A stretch of DNA of 64,000 nt from Candidatus Dadabacteria bacterium CSP1-2 (GTDB lineage: Bacteria; Desulfobacterota_D; UBA1144; Nemesobacterales; CSP1-2). Within the stretch, counting starts at the first letter, position 1; every line of letters starts with the position of its first letter. The stretch lies in the NCBI GenBank assembly GCA_001443445.1, contig LDXN01000006.1:1-64000 (forward strand), in the 5' to 3' direction. The notes beneath the pieces are model-generated. The model was not told the origin of the DNA and made no database searches. It saw only the letters and a program-made list of their open reading frames with translations. This document shows, in pieces, positions 9,247 through 19,312 of this stretch. A program made the position numbers and the translations under genes.

Positions 9247-9400
9247 CCCTGCAACAGGGAGGCTGTCCGACAATTATGGATGGTAAGAATTTGACCCCTC
9301 AGAATGCCCCAGGATCAACGATCGGCAACCTGGGAGGGGTTTTGCTACCCCCCAAGAATGCCGATTTTTGCATTTATCGGACAACCTCCAGGCTACAGGG
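9247..9400. repeat. Long imperfect inverted repeat upstream of cysK
   Basis: The left arm CCCTGCAACAGGGAGGCTG runs on into TCCGACA. It pairs imperfectly with a right arm containing TCGGACAACCTCCAGG and ending CTACAGGG. Inside, GACCCCTCAGAATGCCCCAG and CAACCTGGGAGGGGTT form a second dyad. The element is about 150 bases, ends 45 bases before the cysK start and is richer in G+C than its surroundings. It could be a MITE-like element or a structured leader. ORFs read through it look spurious. Confidence 0.55.
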
Positions 9401-9445
9401 AATAGTCGAGTTCAATCAGAACATCAAAAAATACAAGGAATTATA

Positions 9446-10390
9446 ATGAGTAAAAACGTTGTAGATGACATATTAAGTCTAGTTGGTGACACCCCTGTAA
9501 TTAAGTTAAATAAGGTTGTTCCAAAAGGAGTAGCCACGGTTTGGGCGAAGCTCGAAAACCTCAATCCCGCAGGTAGCGTTAAGGATAGAATCTGTCTCAG
9601 TATGATTTATGCGGCTGAGAAAGAAGGAAAAATCAAGCCGGGCAGCAGCATCATCGTCGAACCTACCAGCGGAAACACAGGAATCGGGCTCGCTCTTATT
9701 TGCGCTGTAAAGGGATATAGGTTAATTCTCACGATGCCTGATGATATGAGTTTAGAAAGAAGACTGCTTCTTGCGGCATATGGTGCTGAACTTGTTCTAA
9801 CACCGGCTAATGAGAAAATGGAAGGCGCTGTCAATAAAGCCGAAGGAATCGTGCGGGAAAATAAAAATGCTTTTATGCCCCAGCAATTTAAAAACCCACA
9901 TAATCCTGAGATCCATAGATTAACGACAGGACCTGAAATCTTAAAACAGGTTCCGGGAGAAATTCATGCCTTTGTAGCTGGTGTTGGAACTGGAGGAACG
10001 ATAACTGGGGTAGGAGAAATACTTCGAAAGAAATTTCCAAACATTCACATAGTAGCAGTTGAACCTGCTGAATCGGCTGTACTTTCAGGTGGTAGCGCGA
10101 ACGTCCATGATATTCAAGGAATCGGTGCTGGATTTGTTCCCGAGGTTCTTAATGTAAAGATATATGATGAGGTAATAAAAATAACAGGAGAAGAAGCAAA
10201 AAGGTTTACAAGATTTATCTCCCGTAAAGAGGGGCTTTTAGTTGGTATATCAGCAGGTGCTGCTGCACTTGCGGCTGTGAGGGTTGCTGAAAGGCTAGGT
10301 AGCAATAGGCAAGTTGTAACGATATTCTGCGATACTGGAGAGAGGTATTTAAGTACTAAGATTTTTAGTGAAAACGAATACGATAGCTAA
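9446..10390 (+). CDS. cysK: Cysteine synthase (O-acetylserine sulfhydrylase)
   Basis: A 314-residue PLP enzyme that makes cysteine from O-acetylserine and sulfide. Family hallmarks are visible: LNPAGSVKDR with the PLP lysine, EPTSGNTGIGLA binding the substrate, GVGTGGTITGVG cradling the PLP phosphate, and the C-terminal TIFCDTGERYLST. An open frame continues upstream into the repeat element, but the ATG at 9446 has AAGGAA seven bases before it and gives the usual N-terminus, so I start there. No serine acetyltransferase is adjacent. CysM-type specificity cannot be excluded. Confidence 0.93.
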   Translation: MSKNVVDDILSLVGDTPVIKLNKVVPKGVATVWAKLENLNPAGSVKDRICLSMIYAAEKEGKIKPGSSIIVEPTSGNTGIGLALICAVKGYRLILTMPDDMSLERRLLLAAYGAELVLTPANEKMEGAVNKAEGIVRENKNAFMPQQFKNPHNPEIHRLTTGPEILKQVPGEIHAFVAGVGTGGTITGVGEILRKKFPNIHIVAVEPAESAVLSGGSANVHDIQGIGAGFVPEVLNVKIYDEVIKITGEEAKRFTRFISRKEGLLVGISAGAAALAAVRVAERLGSNRQVVTIFCDTGERYLSTKIFSENEYDS

Positions 10391-10473
10391 GAATCTGGAA
10401 CCGAAAAAATGTTGAAAAGGAGATTTCAGTGTGTTATCTTTTTTATTAAATATACTATTTAAAAGAGGTAAAT

Positions 10474-12357
10474 GTGGGCGGACAGCTTTTTAAAAATCTA
10501 ATACTTTGGCTGGTAATTTTTGTAACTATTATTGCAGTATACCAATTCCTCCATACACCACGAAACAGCTATGTTGAAATCCCATATAGCGAGTTTCTTG
10601 CTAGTTTAGAGCGAGGAGAAATCAAGGAGGTTGTATTTAAAGGGGATGAAATAGAAGCATACAAAGGTAGGAAAGAGGAATCTCCAAAGGGCTTTGACTT
10701 TGAGACCGTAGGGCCAGCAAACGAGGATCTTATCTCAACCCTCAAGACAAAAGGCATAGTATTCAGCTTCAAAGAGCAAAAAGAGGGTTCCCTAATGCAA
10801 ATCCTATTTAACTGGGCACCGCTTATCCTTTTGGTAGTCATTATGGTTCTATTTATGAGACAGCTCCAAGCTGGTGGCACTAAAGCTATGTCGTTTGGAA
10901 GAAGCCGCGCCAGAATGGTTTCAGAAAACCAGAATAAAACCACATTTAAAGACGTCGCAGGAATTGATGAGGCAAAGGAAGAGGTTCAAGAAATCGTAGA
11001 GTTCTTAAAGAACCCAAAGAAATTCACACGCCTTGGGGGTAGAATACCAAAGGGTGTGCTTCTCGTTGGACCCCCAGGTACGGGAAAAACACTCCTTGCA
11101 AAAGCCATAGCAGGAGAAGCGGGTGTGCCATTCTTTATAATTAGTGGTAGCGATTTTGTAGAGATGTTTGTAGGGGTTGGCGCATCCAGGGTGCGCGATC
11201 TTTTTATACAGGCAAAACGTCATGTGCCTTGCATTGTTTTCGTTGATGAGCTTGATGCTGTAGGTCGCCATCGTGGAGCTGGGCTTGGGGGTGGACACGA
11301 TGAAAGGGAACAGACTCTTAATCAACTTCTCGTCGAGATGGATGGGTTTGAGCCAAATGAGGGAATTATAGTTTTATCTGCAACTAACCGCCCTGATGTA
11401 TTAGACCCGGCTCTCCTTCGTCCTGGAAGGTTTGATAGGCAAGTAGTGGTCCCAAGACCAGATGTAAGAGGAAGGGAAGAGATACTTAAGGTTCATACAA
11501 GAGACACTCCGCTTGAGAACGATATTAATCTCACTACAGTCGCACGATCAACACCTGGTTTTACCGGTGCCGACCTTGAAAACTTGGTAAATGAGGCAGC
11601 CCTCCGAGCTGCCCGCATTGGAAGGACAAAGATATCGATGCAGGATTTTGAGTTTGCTAAGGATAAAGTGCTGATGGGAGTTGAGAGAAAAAGCCTTATA
11701 ATTAGTGATGCTGAGAAGAAGATAACAGCGTACCATGAAGGTGGGCACGCGCTTGTTGCTAAGCTCACCCCAGGAACAGATCCAATCCATAAGGTAACTA
11801 TTATCCCAAGAGGACTTGCACTTGGAGTGACTCAACAGATTCCTATAGAAGATAAATATACACTTTCAAAAACTTATCTTAATAATTCAATTACTGTCCT
11901 TCTTGGTGGCAGGGCTGCAGAAGAAATAATATTCGGAGACCAGACTAGTGGTGCGGGAAACGACCTTGAGAGGGCAACAGAGATCGCTCGTAAGATGGTG
12001 TGTGAATGGGGAATGAGTGATAAGGTAGGACCAGTAACATTTGGAAAAAGAGAAGAGCAAATCTTTCTTGGCAAAGACCTTGCGCGGCATAAAGACTATA
12101 GTGAAGCTACGGCGCTGGAGATTGACAAGGAAATAAAGAGAATAGTTACAGAAAACTACAAAAGGGCAAAAATAATCCTTGAAGAGAATGTTGACCTCCT
12201 TCATAAGCTTGCAGAAGTGCTTCTCGAAAGAGAAGTGGTAGATGGTAAAGAGCTAGATGAGCTTGTAAAGCAAAGGCGGCCTGAATACACCTCGTGGGAA
12301 GGTTCACTTAGCGCAAAAGAAGCGGTGGCCCGGCGATCTAACGTTGAGGATTCCTAA
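10474..12357 (+). CDS. ftsH: ATP-dependent zinc metalloprotease FtsH
   Basis: A 627-residue membrane AAA+ protease that extracts and degrades membrane and regulatory proteins. Two N-terminal membrane segments (about 6-26 and 108-128) flank a periplasmic domain. Walker A is GPPGTGKT near residue 200, Walker B is [12 protein letters not shown], and the second region of homology contains [19 protein letters not shown]. The M41 zinc site is HEGGH near residue 421, where most FtsH proteins have HEAGH; the ligands are kept. The start is GTG, with AGAGGT upstream, because the overlapping ATG two bases earlier is in another frame. It begins the run ftsH-folP-cdaA-ybbR-glmM-pdxJ-acpS. Confidence 0.97.
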   Translation: MGGQLFKNLILWLVIFVTIIAVYQFLHTPRNSYVEIPYSEFLASLERGEIKEVVFKGDEIEAYKGRKEESPKGFDFETVGPANEDLISTLKTKGIVFSFKEQKEGSLMQILFNWAPLILLVVIMVLFMRQLQAGGTKAMSFGRSRARMVSENQNKTTFKDVAGIDEAKEEVQEIVEFLKNPKKFTRLGGRIPKGVLLVGPPGTGKTLLAKAIAGEAGVPFFIISGSDFVEMFVGVGASRVRDLFIQAKRHVPCIVFVDELDAVGRHRGAGLGGGHDEREQTLNQLLVEMDGFEPNEGIIVLSATNRPDVLDPALLRPGRFDRQVVVPRPDVRGREEILKVHTRDTPLENDINLTTVARSTPGFTGADLENLVNEAALRAARIGRTKISMQDFEFAKDKVLMGVERKSLIISDAEKKITAYHEGGHALVAKLTPGTDPIHKVTIIPRGLALGVTQQIPIEDKYTLSKTYLNNSITVLLGGRAAEEIIFGDQTSGAGNDLERATEIARKMVCEWGMSDKVGPVTFGKREEQIFLGKDLARHKDYSEATALEIDKEIKRIVTENYKRAKIILEENVDLLHKLAEVLLEREVVDGKELDELVKQRRPEYTSWEGSLSAKEAVARRSNVEDS

Positions 12358-12456
12358 AAGCCAAAGTTGTTTAAGAAAAATCTTATCAAGACTACTTGTC
12401 ATCCTGGTAAAGTTTCAACATGGATAGATCGTGATAAAGATTAAAAAAAGGTTGTA

Positions 12457-13383
12457 ATGAATAAATATAATTCAAATACTAATAGCCACTTTAAATGCGA
12501 AGCATTGAATCGTGAAGAAGGCTACTTTATTCAAAGAAAGCATACTTTTAAATGTAAGGATAAAGAATTACACCTGGGTACAAGAACATTTATCATGGGT
12601 ATTCTAAATGTTACCCCGGATTCATTTTATGATGGCGGGAGGTTTCTTAACTTAGATGATGCACTTATACAGATTGATAAAATGATGAATGAAGGAGCGG
12701 ATATTATAGACATCGGAGCAGAATCAACTAGACCTGGGTCACATGGGGTTACAGAGGAAGAAGAACTCAGGCGTGTAGTTCCAATTATAAAAGAAGCCAT
12801 GAAACGGTTTGATGTAATTCTATCAATAGACACAACTAAGCCTAGAGTAGCCAAAGAGGCTTTGGGAGAAGGAGCGTCAATAATCAACGATATAAGTGGG
12901 CTTAAGTTTAACCCGGAGGTTGCTCAGATAGCAGCAAAATGGGGAGCAGGACTCGTTTTAATGCATACAAGCTCTCATCCCTATGATATGCAGCTTAAGA
13001 CTGAATATAAATCGTTTATTCCTGATGTCATTAATTCTCTTAATAGATCTATTGAAATAGCAGAAAGCAATGGGGTTAACGAGAAAAGCATTATAGTCGA
13101 CCCTGGTTTTGGATTTGGGAAAAAAGTAGAGCATAATTTTACTCTTCTAAAGTACCTTAACGAGTTTCTTGTATTAGATAAGCCAATTCTCATAGGAACG
13201 TCACGTAAGTCCTTTATCGGAAGAGTTCTTGGAGCTTCAGTAGAAGATCGAATAGAGGGAACTGCTGCGACTGTTGCGATAGGCGTTATGAATGGCGCCT
13301 CGATTGTTAGGGTTCACGATGTGCTTTATATGAAGCGAGTAGCTAACATAGTAGATGCAGTTATGAGTGCAAGCTTCAATTAG
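12457..13383 (+). CDS. folP: Dihydropteroate synthase
   Basis: A 308-residue folate-pathway enzyme that condenses p-aminobenzoate with the pterin pyrophosphate. The core shows MGILNVTPDSFYDGG, GAESTRPGS, SIDTTKP and the C-terminal PILIGTSRKSFIG, all characteristic. About 45 residues of poorly conserved N-terminus precede the barrel. Downstream, cdaA begins only 34 bases after the stop, so the two are probably co-transcribed, an arrangement common in bacteria related to Deltaproteobacteria. The other folate gene here is folC at 19.3 kb. Confidence 0.95.
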   Translation: MNKYNSNTNSHFKCEALNREEGYFIQRKHTFKCKDKELHLGTRTFIMGILNVTPDSFYDGGRFLNLDDALIQIDKMMNEGADIIDIGAESTRPGSHGVTEEEELRRVVPIIKEAMKRFDVILSIDTTKPRVAKEALGEGASIINDISGLKFNPEVAQIAAKWGAGLVLMHTSSHPYDMQLKTEYKSFIPDVINSLNRSIEIAESNGVNEKSIIVDPGFGFGKKVEHNFTLLKYLNEFLVLDKPILIGTSRKSFIGRVLGASVEDRIEGTAATVAIGVMNGASIVRVHDVLYMKRVANIVDAVMSASFN

Positions 13384-13417
13384 GGATTTTATAAAGGATT
13401 CAAGAAGGGATTTAACA

Positions 13418-14251
13418 ATGTTAGATGCAATCTCTAATTTCAGATACTTTTGGGACACGATTGATATTATAGTCGTTGCCCTGATTATTTATTATCTTTT
13501 AAGCCTGATTGAGGGAACGCGTGCGGTTCAAATGCTTTTTGGGCTTGCAGCAGTTTTCGTGCTTTATTTTCTTTCACAGAGATGGGAACTCTACACATTA
13601 AACTGGGTACTCGGTCATTTTCTTGGGTCTATAATACTAATTGCAGTAATACTATTCCAACAAGATATTAGAAGGGCTCTAGCCGCTTTTGGCGGAAACC
13701 CACTTGTCTTGAAAATATATCATGGCAAATCAGAGGAGCTTGTTGTTGACGAAATCGTAAAGGCAACAAGCTTTTTATCAAATCGCCAGGTTGGTGCACT
13801 TATCGCAATCGAAAGAAAAAACAGCCTTGCAGACTTTGTTGAAATTGGCATGAGGATTGATGCATGGGTATCAAGAGAACTGATTATAAGCATATTCAAT
13901 CCGACTTCACCACTTCACGATGGTGGGGTGATTATAGGGCGAAATAAGATACTATCTGTAGGCTCTTTTTTCCCACTTGCGACTGATCCAGATTTGGAAA
14001 GGGAACTGGGTACAAGACACCGAGCAGCAATCGGGCTTACAAGAGAGACGGACGCCGTTGTCGTTGTAGTTTCAGAGGAAACAGGGACAATATCTCTTGC
14101 GTTTCAGGGCAATCTTACTAGAGGACTCGATGCGACATCACTCAACAATCGCCTACTTGACTTGCTCGAGATTAAAAGAGGACAAACAGATAGGCAAAGA
14201 ATATTCAGTCGTATTTTACGCAGGAAACAGGCTGGAAAAACAAGTGCCTAG
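13418..14251 (+). CDS. cdaA: Diadenylate cyclase CdaA (c-di-AMP synthase)
   Basis: A 277-residue membrane enzyme that makes cyclic di-AMP from two ATP. Three membrane segments lie in the first 85 residues, followed by a DisA_N catalytic domain with SPLHDGGVIIG (usually DGA) and GTRHRAAIGLT, the two substrate motifs. The frame is open further upstream, overlapping folP, but the ATG at 13418 follows AAGGGA by eight bases and gives the normal CdaA N-terminus. The next gene is its regulator ybbR, and glmM follows, the standard cdaA-cdaR-glmM unit tied to cell-wall and osmotic control. Confidence 0.95.
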   Translation: MLDAISNFRYFWDTIDIIVVALIIYYLLSLIEGTRAVQMLFGLAAVFVLYFLSQRWELYTLNWVLGHFLGSIILIAVILFQQDIRRALAAFGGNPLVLKIYHGKSEELVVDEIVKATSFLSNRQVGALIAIERKNSLADFVEIGMRIDAWVSRELIISIFNPTSPLHDGGVIIGRNKILSVGSFFPLATDPDLERELGTRHRAAIGLTRETDAVVVVVSEETGTISLAFQGNLTRGLDATSLNNRLLDLLEIKRGQTDRQRIFSRILRRKQAGKTSA

Positions 14252-14391
14252 GCAGCATTTATCCTTTTTATTGGGCCATTTATAGATTTTAATAAAGTAG
14301 AGTTACTTAAGCTTCTATATATTTCTCTTTGAGCAATGTAGCCCATTTTAGGGCCTTGGCTATTATTGGGAGAAATAACGATTTAAAAGTC

Positions 14392-15414
14392 ATGGGAAAA
14401 GACGGCTATAATCTAAATGAGTTCTTAGATTGGCTTAAGGTTGAGCTGAACTCATGGGATCTTGTGCATTTAAAGGATTTACTATTTAAAAACCTAGGTA
14501 AAAAGATTCTTGCAGTTGTCTTTGCATTAGCCCTCTGGTTTTCAGCGAACATGGAACAGGATGTAGAAAAAAGCATATCAGTGGATGTACAATACATGAA
14601 TCTGCCTTCCGACCTTGTTATTACGAATGACCCGTCTCATACACTTAACTTAAGGGTTCGTGGATCTAGAACACAGCTATCGTCCCTTTCTCCACGAGAT
14701 ATTGTTTTTGTATTTGACCTAGCTAATGCTTCCCCAGGGGTTTCTAAATTTGAGATTAATACTGATCAAATAAAGCCGCCAAAGGGGATTCAGGTAATTG
14801 GAGTCAGCCCTGCAGAAATTAGAATCGATACAGACAAAGTAATAGAAAAGAAGGTCTCTGTTAAGCCTATAATTGGTCTTCCAGATACTGGATATGAAGT
14901 AGTTGGTGAACCAAAGGTAACACCTTCTGAGGTTACGATTAGTGGTCCAAGGAAGATTGTTTCTCAGATAGAGAGTATATCTACTGATCTTGTATCAACG
15001 GCTGGGGTGAAGTCTAATTTTACAATAGAACTCCCCTTAATGTCATATCAAAAGGTTGATATACTTGGCGGTGGATTTGCTCGAGTTACAGTTAATATTA
15101 AGGAGAGAATTGTAACAAAAGAATTCAAGGGCTTAAACATAAATGTAATTAACGATAACGGAGTTAGATTTGAGCTACGTAGTCCACTCAAAGCTGAAAT
15201 AGTATTTGAGGGTCCTTACAGCATTATTAAGGATCTAAACAGTGATGATATTAATGTATTTGTCAATCTAAATAAAATTAAGCCAAACTCAAAGCAAAAG
15301 ATACAGAAATTAAAAGTAAATGTTGATTATCCTTATAAGGGAAGCCTTGTACTTAAAAAAAAGTCACCTAATGAAATTGAAGTTAAATTAGAAAAAATCG
15401 GAGAACGAGGTTGA
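14392..15414 (+). CDS. cdaR: YbbR-domain protein, CdaA regulator
   Basis: About 340 residues: a short cytoplasmic part, one membrane segment ([15 protein letters not shown]) and several extracytoplasmic YbbR repeats (about residues 70 to the end). In Firmicutes the equivalent CdaR binds CdaA and tunes its activity. An in-frame TTG at 14329 would add 21 residues that look unlike the family, so I use the ATG at 14392; neither start has a good ribosome-binding site, so the true start is uncertain. Its stop overlaps the TTG start of glmM, which suggests translational coupling. Confidence 0.88.
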   Translation: MGKDGYNLNEFLDWLKVELNSWDLVHLKDLLFKNLGKKILAVVFALALWFSANMEQDVEKSISVDVQYMNLPSDLVITNDPSHTLNLRVRGSRTQLSSLSPRDIVFVFDLANASPGVSKFEINTDQIKPPKGIQVIGVSPAEIRIDTDKVIEKKVSVKPIIGLPDTGYEVVGEPKVTPSEVTISGPRKIVSQIESISTDLVSTAGVKSNFTIELPLMSYQKVDILGGGFARVTVNIKERIVTKEFKGLNINVINDNGVRFELRSPLKAEIVFEGPYSIIKDLNSDDINVFVNLNKIKPNSKQKIQKLKVNVDYPYKGSLVLKKKSPNEIEVKLEKIGERG

Positions 15415-16784
15415 ACGAGTCAAGTAAGCGTCTTTTTGGTACAGACGGAATAAGAGGAATAGCAAATTGCGACCCCATGACTCCTGAGATGAGTCTCAAG
15501 CTTGGTAAGGCTTTAACTTATATACTTAAAATGGAAAAGACAGATTCAAAAAGACCAAGAATAGTTATAGGTAAAGATACAAGACTATCGGGGTACATGT
15601 TTGAACAGGCAATGTCAGCAGGAATTATATCAATGGGAGCAGATGTTCTTCTAGTTGGTCCCCTACCCACACCTGCTATATCATTTCTTACAGTAAGCAT
15701 GCGTGCTGATGCTGGAGTTGTAATATCAGCCTCTCATAACCCATTTGTGGATAATGGAATTAAATTCTTCGACAGATTTGGTTTCAAACTACCTGATAAA
15801 AAAGAATTAGAGATAGAGGAATTGGTCTTAAGCGATAGAATTAACCGTCTGAATGTCCCCCCTTCAGATATAGGAAAGGCTTGGAGACTCGACGATGCTC
15901 AGGGAAGGTATGTTGTATTTGTAAAGAATACATTCCCAAAGGATCTTACCCTTGAAGGACTTAAGATTATTCTTGACTGCGCTAATGGAGCGGCTTATAA
16001 GGTTTCTCCAATTGTTTTTCAAGAACTCGGGGCTGAAGTGATAACAATCGGGGTTAGACCTGATGGCAAGAATATTAATACAGATTGTGGTTCTATTAAC
16101 CCTGAGCTACTTAAACGCAAGGTTAAAGATACTGGAGCAGATTTGGGAATAGCATTAGATGGTGATGCCGATAGGGTTATATTCTGTGATGAAAAAGGTG
16201 AAGAAGTAGACGGGGATATAGTAATTGCAATAACGGCTGACGAAATGATAAGAAACAACAAACTCCAAAAAAACACCGTTGTTACGACGATTATGAGCAA
16301 TATGTCCCTTGAGACCTTCATACGAGAAAAGGGAGGAATAGTTATTAGAACACCTGTAGGGGATAGATACGTCGTAGAGGAGATGAGGATAAGGGGTTGT
16401 AATTTCGGAGGTGAGAAGTCAGGGCATATGATATTTCTTGATCATACTACAACGGGAGATGGTACGCTCGCAGCTCTTCAATTACTAGCAGTAATGAAAC
16501 GAAAGGAAAAAAAACTCTCAGAGCTTGCAAAAATAATTGAACTCTATCCTCAGGTGTTGCTGAATGTAAAGGTTAGAGAGAAAAAACCTTTTCAAGATAT
16601 ACCACAATTGGAGGATTTGCTTTTGCTATCTGAACAAAGACTCAAGGAACGAGGTAGAATAAACCTAAGGTATTCTGGGACAGAATCACTTGCACGTATT
16701 ATGGTGGAAGGTGAGAATGAAGCGTTAGTCTATGAAGTAGCTGAAGAAATAGCGTATAGAATTCAACAAGCTATAGGAGAGTAA
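15411..16784 (+). CDS. glmM: Phosphoglucosamine mutase
   Basis: A 457-residue enzyme that converts glucosamine-6-phosphate to glucosamine-1-phosphate for UDP-GlcNAc synthesis. The N-terminus [14 protein letters not shown], the phosphoserine loop [16 protein letters not shown], the metal loop LDGDADR and the C-terminal phosphate-binding [12 protein letters not shown] are all present. Translation starts at a TTG overlapping the ybbR stop, with GAGG immediately before it. Full length. The position after cdaA and ybbR is conserved across many phyla, where GlmM also interacts with CdaA. Confidence 0.96.
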   Translation: MNESSKRLFGTDGIRGIANCDPMTPEMSLKLGKALTYILKMEKTDSKRPRIVIGKDTRLSGYMFEQAMSAGIISMGADVLLVGPLPTPAISFLTVSMRADAGVVISASHNPFVDNGIKFFDRFGFKLPDKKELEIEELVLSDRINRLNVPPSDIGKAWRLDDAQGRYVVFVKNTFPKDLTLEGLKIILDCANGAAYKVSPIVFQELGAEVITIGVRPDGKNINTDCGSINPELLKRKVKDTGADLGIALDGDADRVIFCDEKGEEVDGDIVIAITADEMIRNNKLQKNTVVTTIMSNMSLETFIREKGGIVIRTPVGDRYVVEEMRIRGCNFGGEKSGHMIFLDHTTTGDGTLAALQLLAVMKRKEKKLSELAKIIELYPQVLLNVKVREKKPFQDIPQLEDLLLLSEQRLKERGRINLRYSGTESLARIMVEGENEALVYEVAEEIAYRIQQAIGE

Positions 16785-16827
16785 TATAGTTACATCCACA
16801 GTGTGTACTCAATTGAAATAAGTAGAA

Positions 16828-17541
16828 ATGCCGAGATTGAATGTAAACATAGACCATGTAGCTACAGTTAGGCAGGCAAGAGGAGGGATAGAACCAGACC
16901 CTGTTTTTGCTGCCTATTTGGCAGAGCTTGCCGGGGCAAATGGGATAGTTGTTCATCTTAGAGAAGACAGAAGGCATATTCAAGATAGGGATCTAAGAAT
17001 CCTTAGACAAACTGTCAAAACAAAACTCAACTTAGAAATAGCTCCGACCCGAGAGATGATGGAGATCGCATTAGAAGTAAAGCCAGATATGGTAACGCTA
17101 GTGCCTGAAAAAAGACAAGAAATAACAACCGAAGGCGGACTAGATGTCTTAGCTAATACCAAGCAGTTATTGAGAGTTGTAGGAGACCTTAAGGGAAAAG
17201 GCCTGTTTGTAAGTCTTTTCATAGATCCTGATATAAAACAGATTAAATCTGCAAAGGTTACTAAGGCTGACATGCTTGAGATTCATACAGGTGGATATAC
17301 AGAGGCTAAGATTTATGATAAAAGGGAAAAGGAATTTAAAAAAATCGAAGAGGCTGTTAAGACTACACTTGAACAAGGATTGAAGGTTGCTGCTGGACAT
17401 GGCTTGAACTACATAAATGTGAAAAGTATTTCCAGCATAGTAGGAATAGAGGAACTCAATATAGGCCATAGCATCATAGCTCGCTCAGTTTTTGTAGGTG
17501 TTGAAAGAGCTGTAAGGGAGATGCTTGAGCTATGTAAGTGA
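16828..17541 (+). CDS. pdxJ: Pyridoxine 5'-phosphate synthase
   Basis: A 237-residue TIM-barrel enzyme of the DXP-dependent vitamin B6 pathway, joining 1-deoxyxylulose-5-phosphate with 3-amino-2-oxopropyl phosphate. Clear signatures are [41 protein letters not shown] and [16 protein letters not shown]. The length is standard. It lies 43 bases after glmM and 69 before acpS, the usual glmM-pdxJ-acpS order of Deltaproteobacteria. pdxA and dxs are not in this window. Confidence 0.96.
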   Translation: MPRLNVNIDHVATVRQARGGIEPDPVFAAYLAELAGANGIVVHLREDRRHIQDRDLRILRQTVKTKLNLEIAPTREMMEIALEVKPDMVTLVPEKRQEITTEGGLDVLANTKQLLRVVGDLKGKGLFVSLFIDPDIKQIKSAKVTKADMLEIHTGGYTEAKIYDKREKEFKKIEEAVKTTLEQGLKVAAGHGLNYINVKSISSIVGIEELNIGHSIIARSVFVGVERAVREMLELCK

Positions 17542-17575
17542 GGGTACGTGGTTTGTGATTCTCGGTTCGATAATA

Positions 17576-17610
17576 CACGATACCCGAGTCACGATACCCG
17601 AATCACGAAT
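17576..17610 (+). repeat. 14-base tandem repeat directly before acpS
   Basis: Two tandem units CACGATACCCGAGT and CACGATACCCGAAT are followed by a partial unit CACGAAT that ends one base before the acpS ATG. The upstream GTGGTTTGTGATTCTCGG is a partial inverted match. Similar CACGATTCACGATTCACG sequence occurs at 38861-38878, so this belongs to a dispersed family. It occupies the place where a ribosome-binding site would be expected. Confidence 0.7.
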
Positions 17611-17988
17611 ATGATCTTAGGTATAGGTGTTGACCTTGTAAATATCCCTAGAATAGAAAGAATTATAAAAAAGTGGGGAGACAAGTTTAAAAAGAGGGCT
17701 TTCTCCGAAAGTGAAATAGAATATTCTGAAGGTTATAATAGAAGCTACGAGCATTTTGCGGCAAACTTCGCAGTAAAAGAGGCCTTTTTTAAAGCCCTAG
17801 GAAAAGGTTTCAAAGGTAATATGCGAATTCATGATGTCGAAGTCCTACGAGATGAAAATGGGAAACCTTATATTAATCTTCACGGAAAAGCGAAGCGATC
17901 AACAGAGCTATTGGGCGTAAACTCAATTCATACTTCAATATCACATGATGTTGAATACTCTGTAGCTGTTGTAATACTTGAAAGATAG
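17611..17988 (+). CDS. acpS: Holo-[acyl-carrier-protein] synthase
   Basis: A 126-residue enzyme that moves phosphopantetheine from CoA onto acyl carrier protein. It shows MILGIGVDLVNIPRIE with the metal-binding Asp, FAVKEAFFKALGKG with the conserved KEA motif, and the ending HTSISHDVEYSVAVVI. The frame is open upstream, but that part is translated repeat; the ATG before ILGIGVD is the family start. No Shine-Dalgarno sequence is present because a tandem repeat abuts the start codon, so translation may depend on coupling or a leaderless mechanism. Confidence 0.93.
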   Translation: MILGIGVDLVNIPRIERIIKKWGDKFKKRAFSESEIEYSEGYNRSYEHFAANFAVKEAFFKALGKGFKGNMRIHDVEVLRDENGKPYINLHGKAKRSTELLGVNSIHTSISHDVEYSVAVVILER

Positions 17989-18181
17989 ATTCGAGTTATA
18001 TTTTCAATCACTCAGGGCTATAACGCCTGTATAATTGAGTTAGATTTATGTAGTCAATATAGAAAAGTAATTCTCATGAAGAAGATCTCGATTTGAATCA
18101 AATAGTGCTAAAGGGTATGCACTTATATAAATATCAGACTCGAGTGTGCTTCGTTTATTACACGATAAATACTGCTTAGAT

Positions 18182-18652
18182 TTATTTGTCCCTTCCTCGT
18201 GTACATGATGAGCAGTAACCATAAAGTTCAAGTTTATGGTTTAATACCTCAAAATCGTTTAACTTTGCAACCCCTCTTGAATATTGCTCAATTCTTAAAT
18301 TGGCAAACTCTATTATCCTTCCACATCCAATGCAAATAAGGTGATCATGGTGTTCGCCTTCAAACTTAACAGGTTCATAACGAGCCCTCCCATCTCCAAA
18401 ATTTCTTTCAAAAGCTAGTCCACACTCTTTAAACAACTTTAGCGTTCTATAAACTGTTGCGTAGCCTATCTTTGGGTTCTGTTTTTTAAGCTTTTCGTAA
18501 AGCTCTTCTACCGTCACATGCTGACCGGGATAATTAAAAAACTCGTCAAAGATAATATCCCTTTGCTTCGTAGATTTGAGGCGTTTTTTTAATATATACT
18601 CATCTAATGCTTTTTTTCTCTCTGACTTTGGTGTTGCCTTCGAAAGCAACAT
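18182..18652 (-). CDS. fur: Fur-family metalloregulator
   Basis: A 156-residue winged-helix regulator that responds to metal or peroxide. The DNA-binding domain covers about residues 25-85 (KQRDIIFDEFF and PKIGYATVYRTLKLF). The regulatory-metal site is EGEHHDHLICIGCGRIIEF, and a second CxxC (YCSSC) near the end completes a structural zinc site. Sequence alone does not separate Fur from PerR or Zur; the HHDHLIC form fits Fur best. It is transcribed away from the acpS operon and faces it end to end. Confidence 0.9.
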   Translation of the reverse strand: MLLSKATPKSERKKALDEYILKKRLKSTKQRDIIFDEFFNYPGQHVTVEELYEKLKKQNPKIGYATVYRTLKLFKECGLAFERNFGDGRARYEPVKFEGEHHDHLICIGCGRIIEFANLRIEQYSRGVAKLNDFEVLNHKLELYGYCSSCTRGRDK

Positions 18653-18886
18653 TTCAATACCCCTTCACAAATTGAAATTCAATATCAATATTACAATAAC
18701 TATGATCTTAAATCAAGAGAATACCATATAGTAATTGCTACCAATAACTTATTAAATTTAAAATTACCTTTATATTATAGGCTTAGGTTTAAATATTAGA
18801 ATTATCGTAAATCCCAGCTATTAATTAAATAACTGATATTTTAGTAAGGCTACTTTTTTCAAATTAACTAGCAGTATTAAGTCTTA

Positions 18887-18895
18887 TGATATAAT
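18887..18895 (+). promoter_or_regulatory. Extended -10 promoter upstream of the HIT gene
   Basis: TGATATAAT is an extended -10 (TGn plus perfect TATAAT), 38 bases before the HIT start. No good -35 is seen at the right spacing, which is normal for extended -10 promoters. Confidence 0.5.
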
Positions 18896-18933
18896 ACAAC
18901 AGAATGAGTATTTATAATACAATAGGATCATAC

Positions 18934-19278
18934 ATGAAAGATTGTATTTTCTGTAAAATCGCTGAGAAAAAGGCACCTGCTTCAATAATTTATGAAGATG
19001 ATCTATCAATTGCATTTAAGGATATAAATCCTCAGGCACCAACACACATCTTGATAATTCCAAAGAAACACCTACGTACAGTTGTTGAAGCAACTGAAGA
19101 AGATAAGGAGCTTCTCGGACATCTCATCTATGTTGCCAATACCATAGCGAACGATCTCAACGTTAGTAACAAGGGATTTAGGCTCGTTATAAACTGTGGG
19201 TCGCAAAGTGGACAGATGGTCTGGCATGTTCATATTCACCTTTTGGGTGGGAGGCACATGACTTGGCCTCCAGGTTGA
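18934..19278 (+). CDS. HIT-family nucleotide hydrolase
   Basis: A 114-residue histidine-triad protein of the HINT branch, which typically hydrolyses purine nucleoside phosphoramidates. It begins MKDCIFCKIAEKKAPASIIY and carries the triad HVHIHLLGG near the C-terminus. A longer frame starts at 18904, but the ATG at 18934 has AGGA at good spacing and matches the family start. FolC follows after 34 bases, so the two are likely co-transcribed. Confidence 0.93.
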   Translation: MKDCIFCKIAEKKAPASIIYEDDLSIAFKDINPQAPTHILIIPKKHLRTVVEATEEDKELLGHLIYVANTIANDLNVSNKGFRLVINCGSQSGQMVWHVHIHLLGGRHMTWPPG

Positions 19279-19312
19279 TGATGCTTCTTGTCGCTTTTTA
19301 TCAAATCCATTA

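Noticed and set aside
9222-9446. A 74-residue plus-strand ORF before cysK
   Set aside because: It lies almost wholly inside the inverted repeat element and has no protein-like character.
10569-12204. Several minus-strand ORFs across ftsH
   Set aside because: They are shadows of the ftsH reading frame on the opposite strand.
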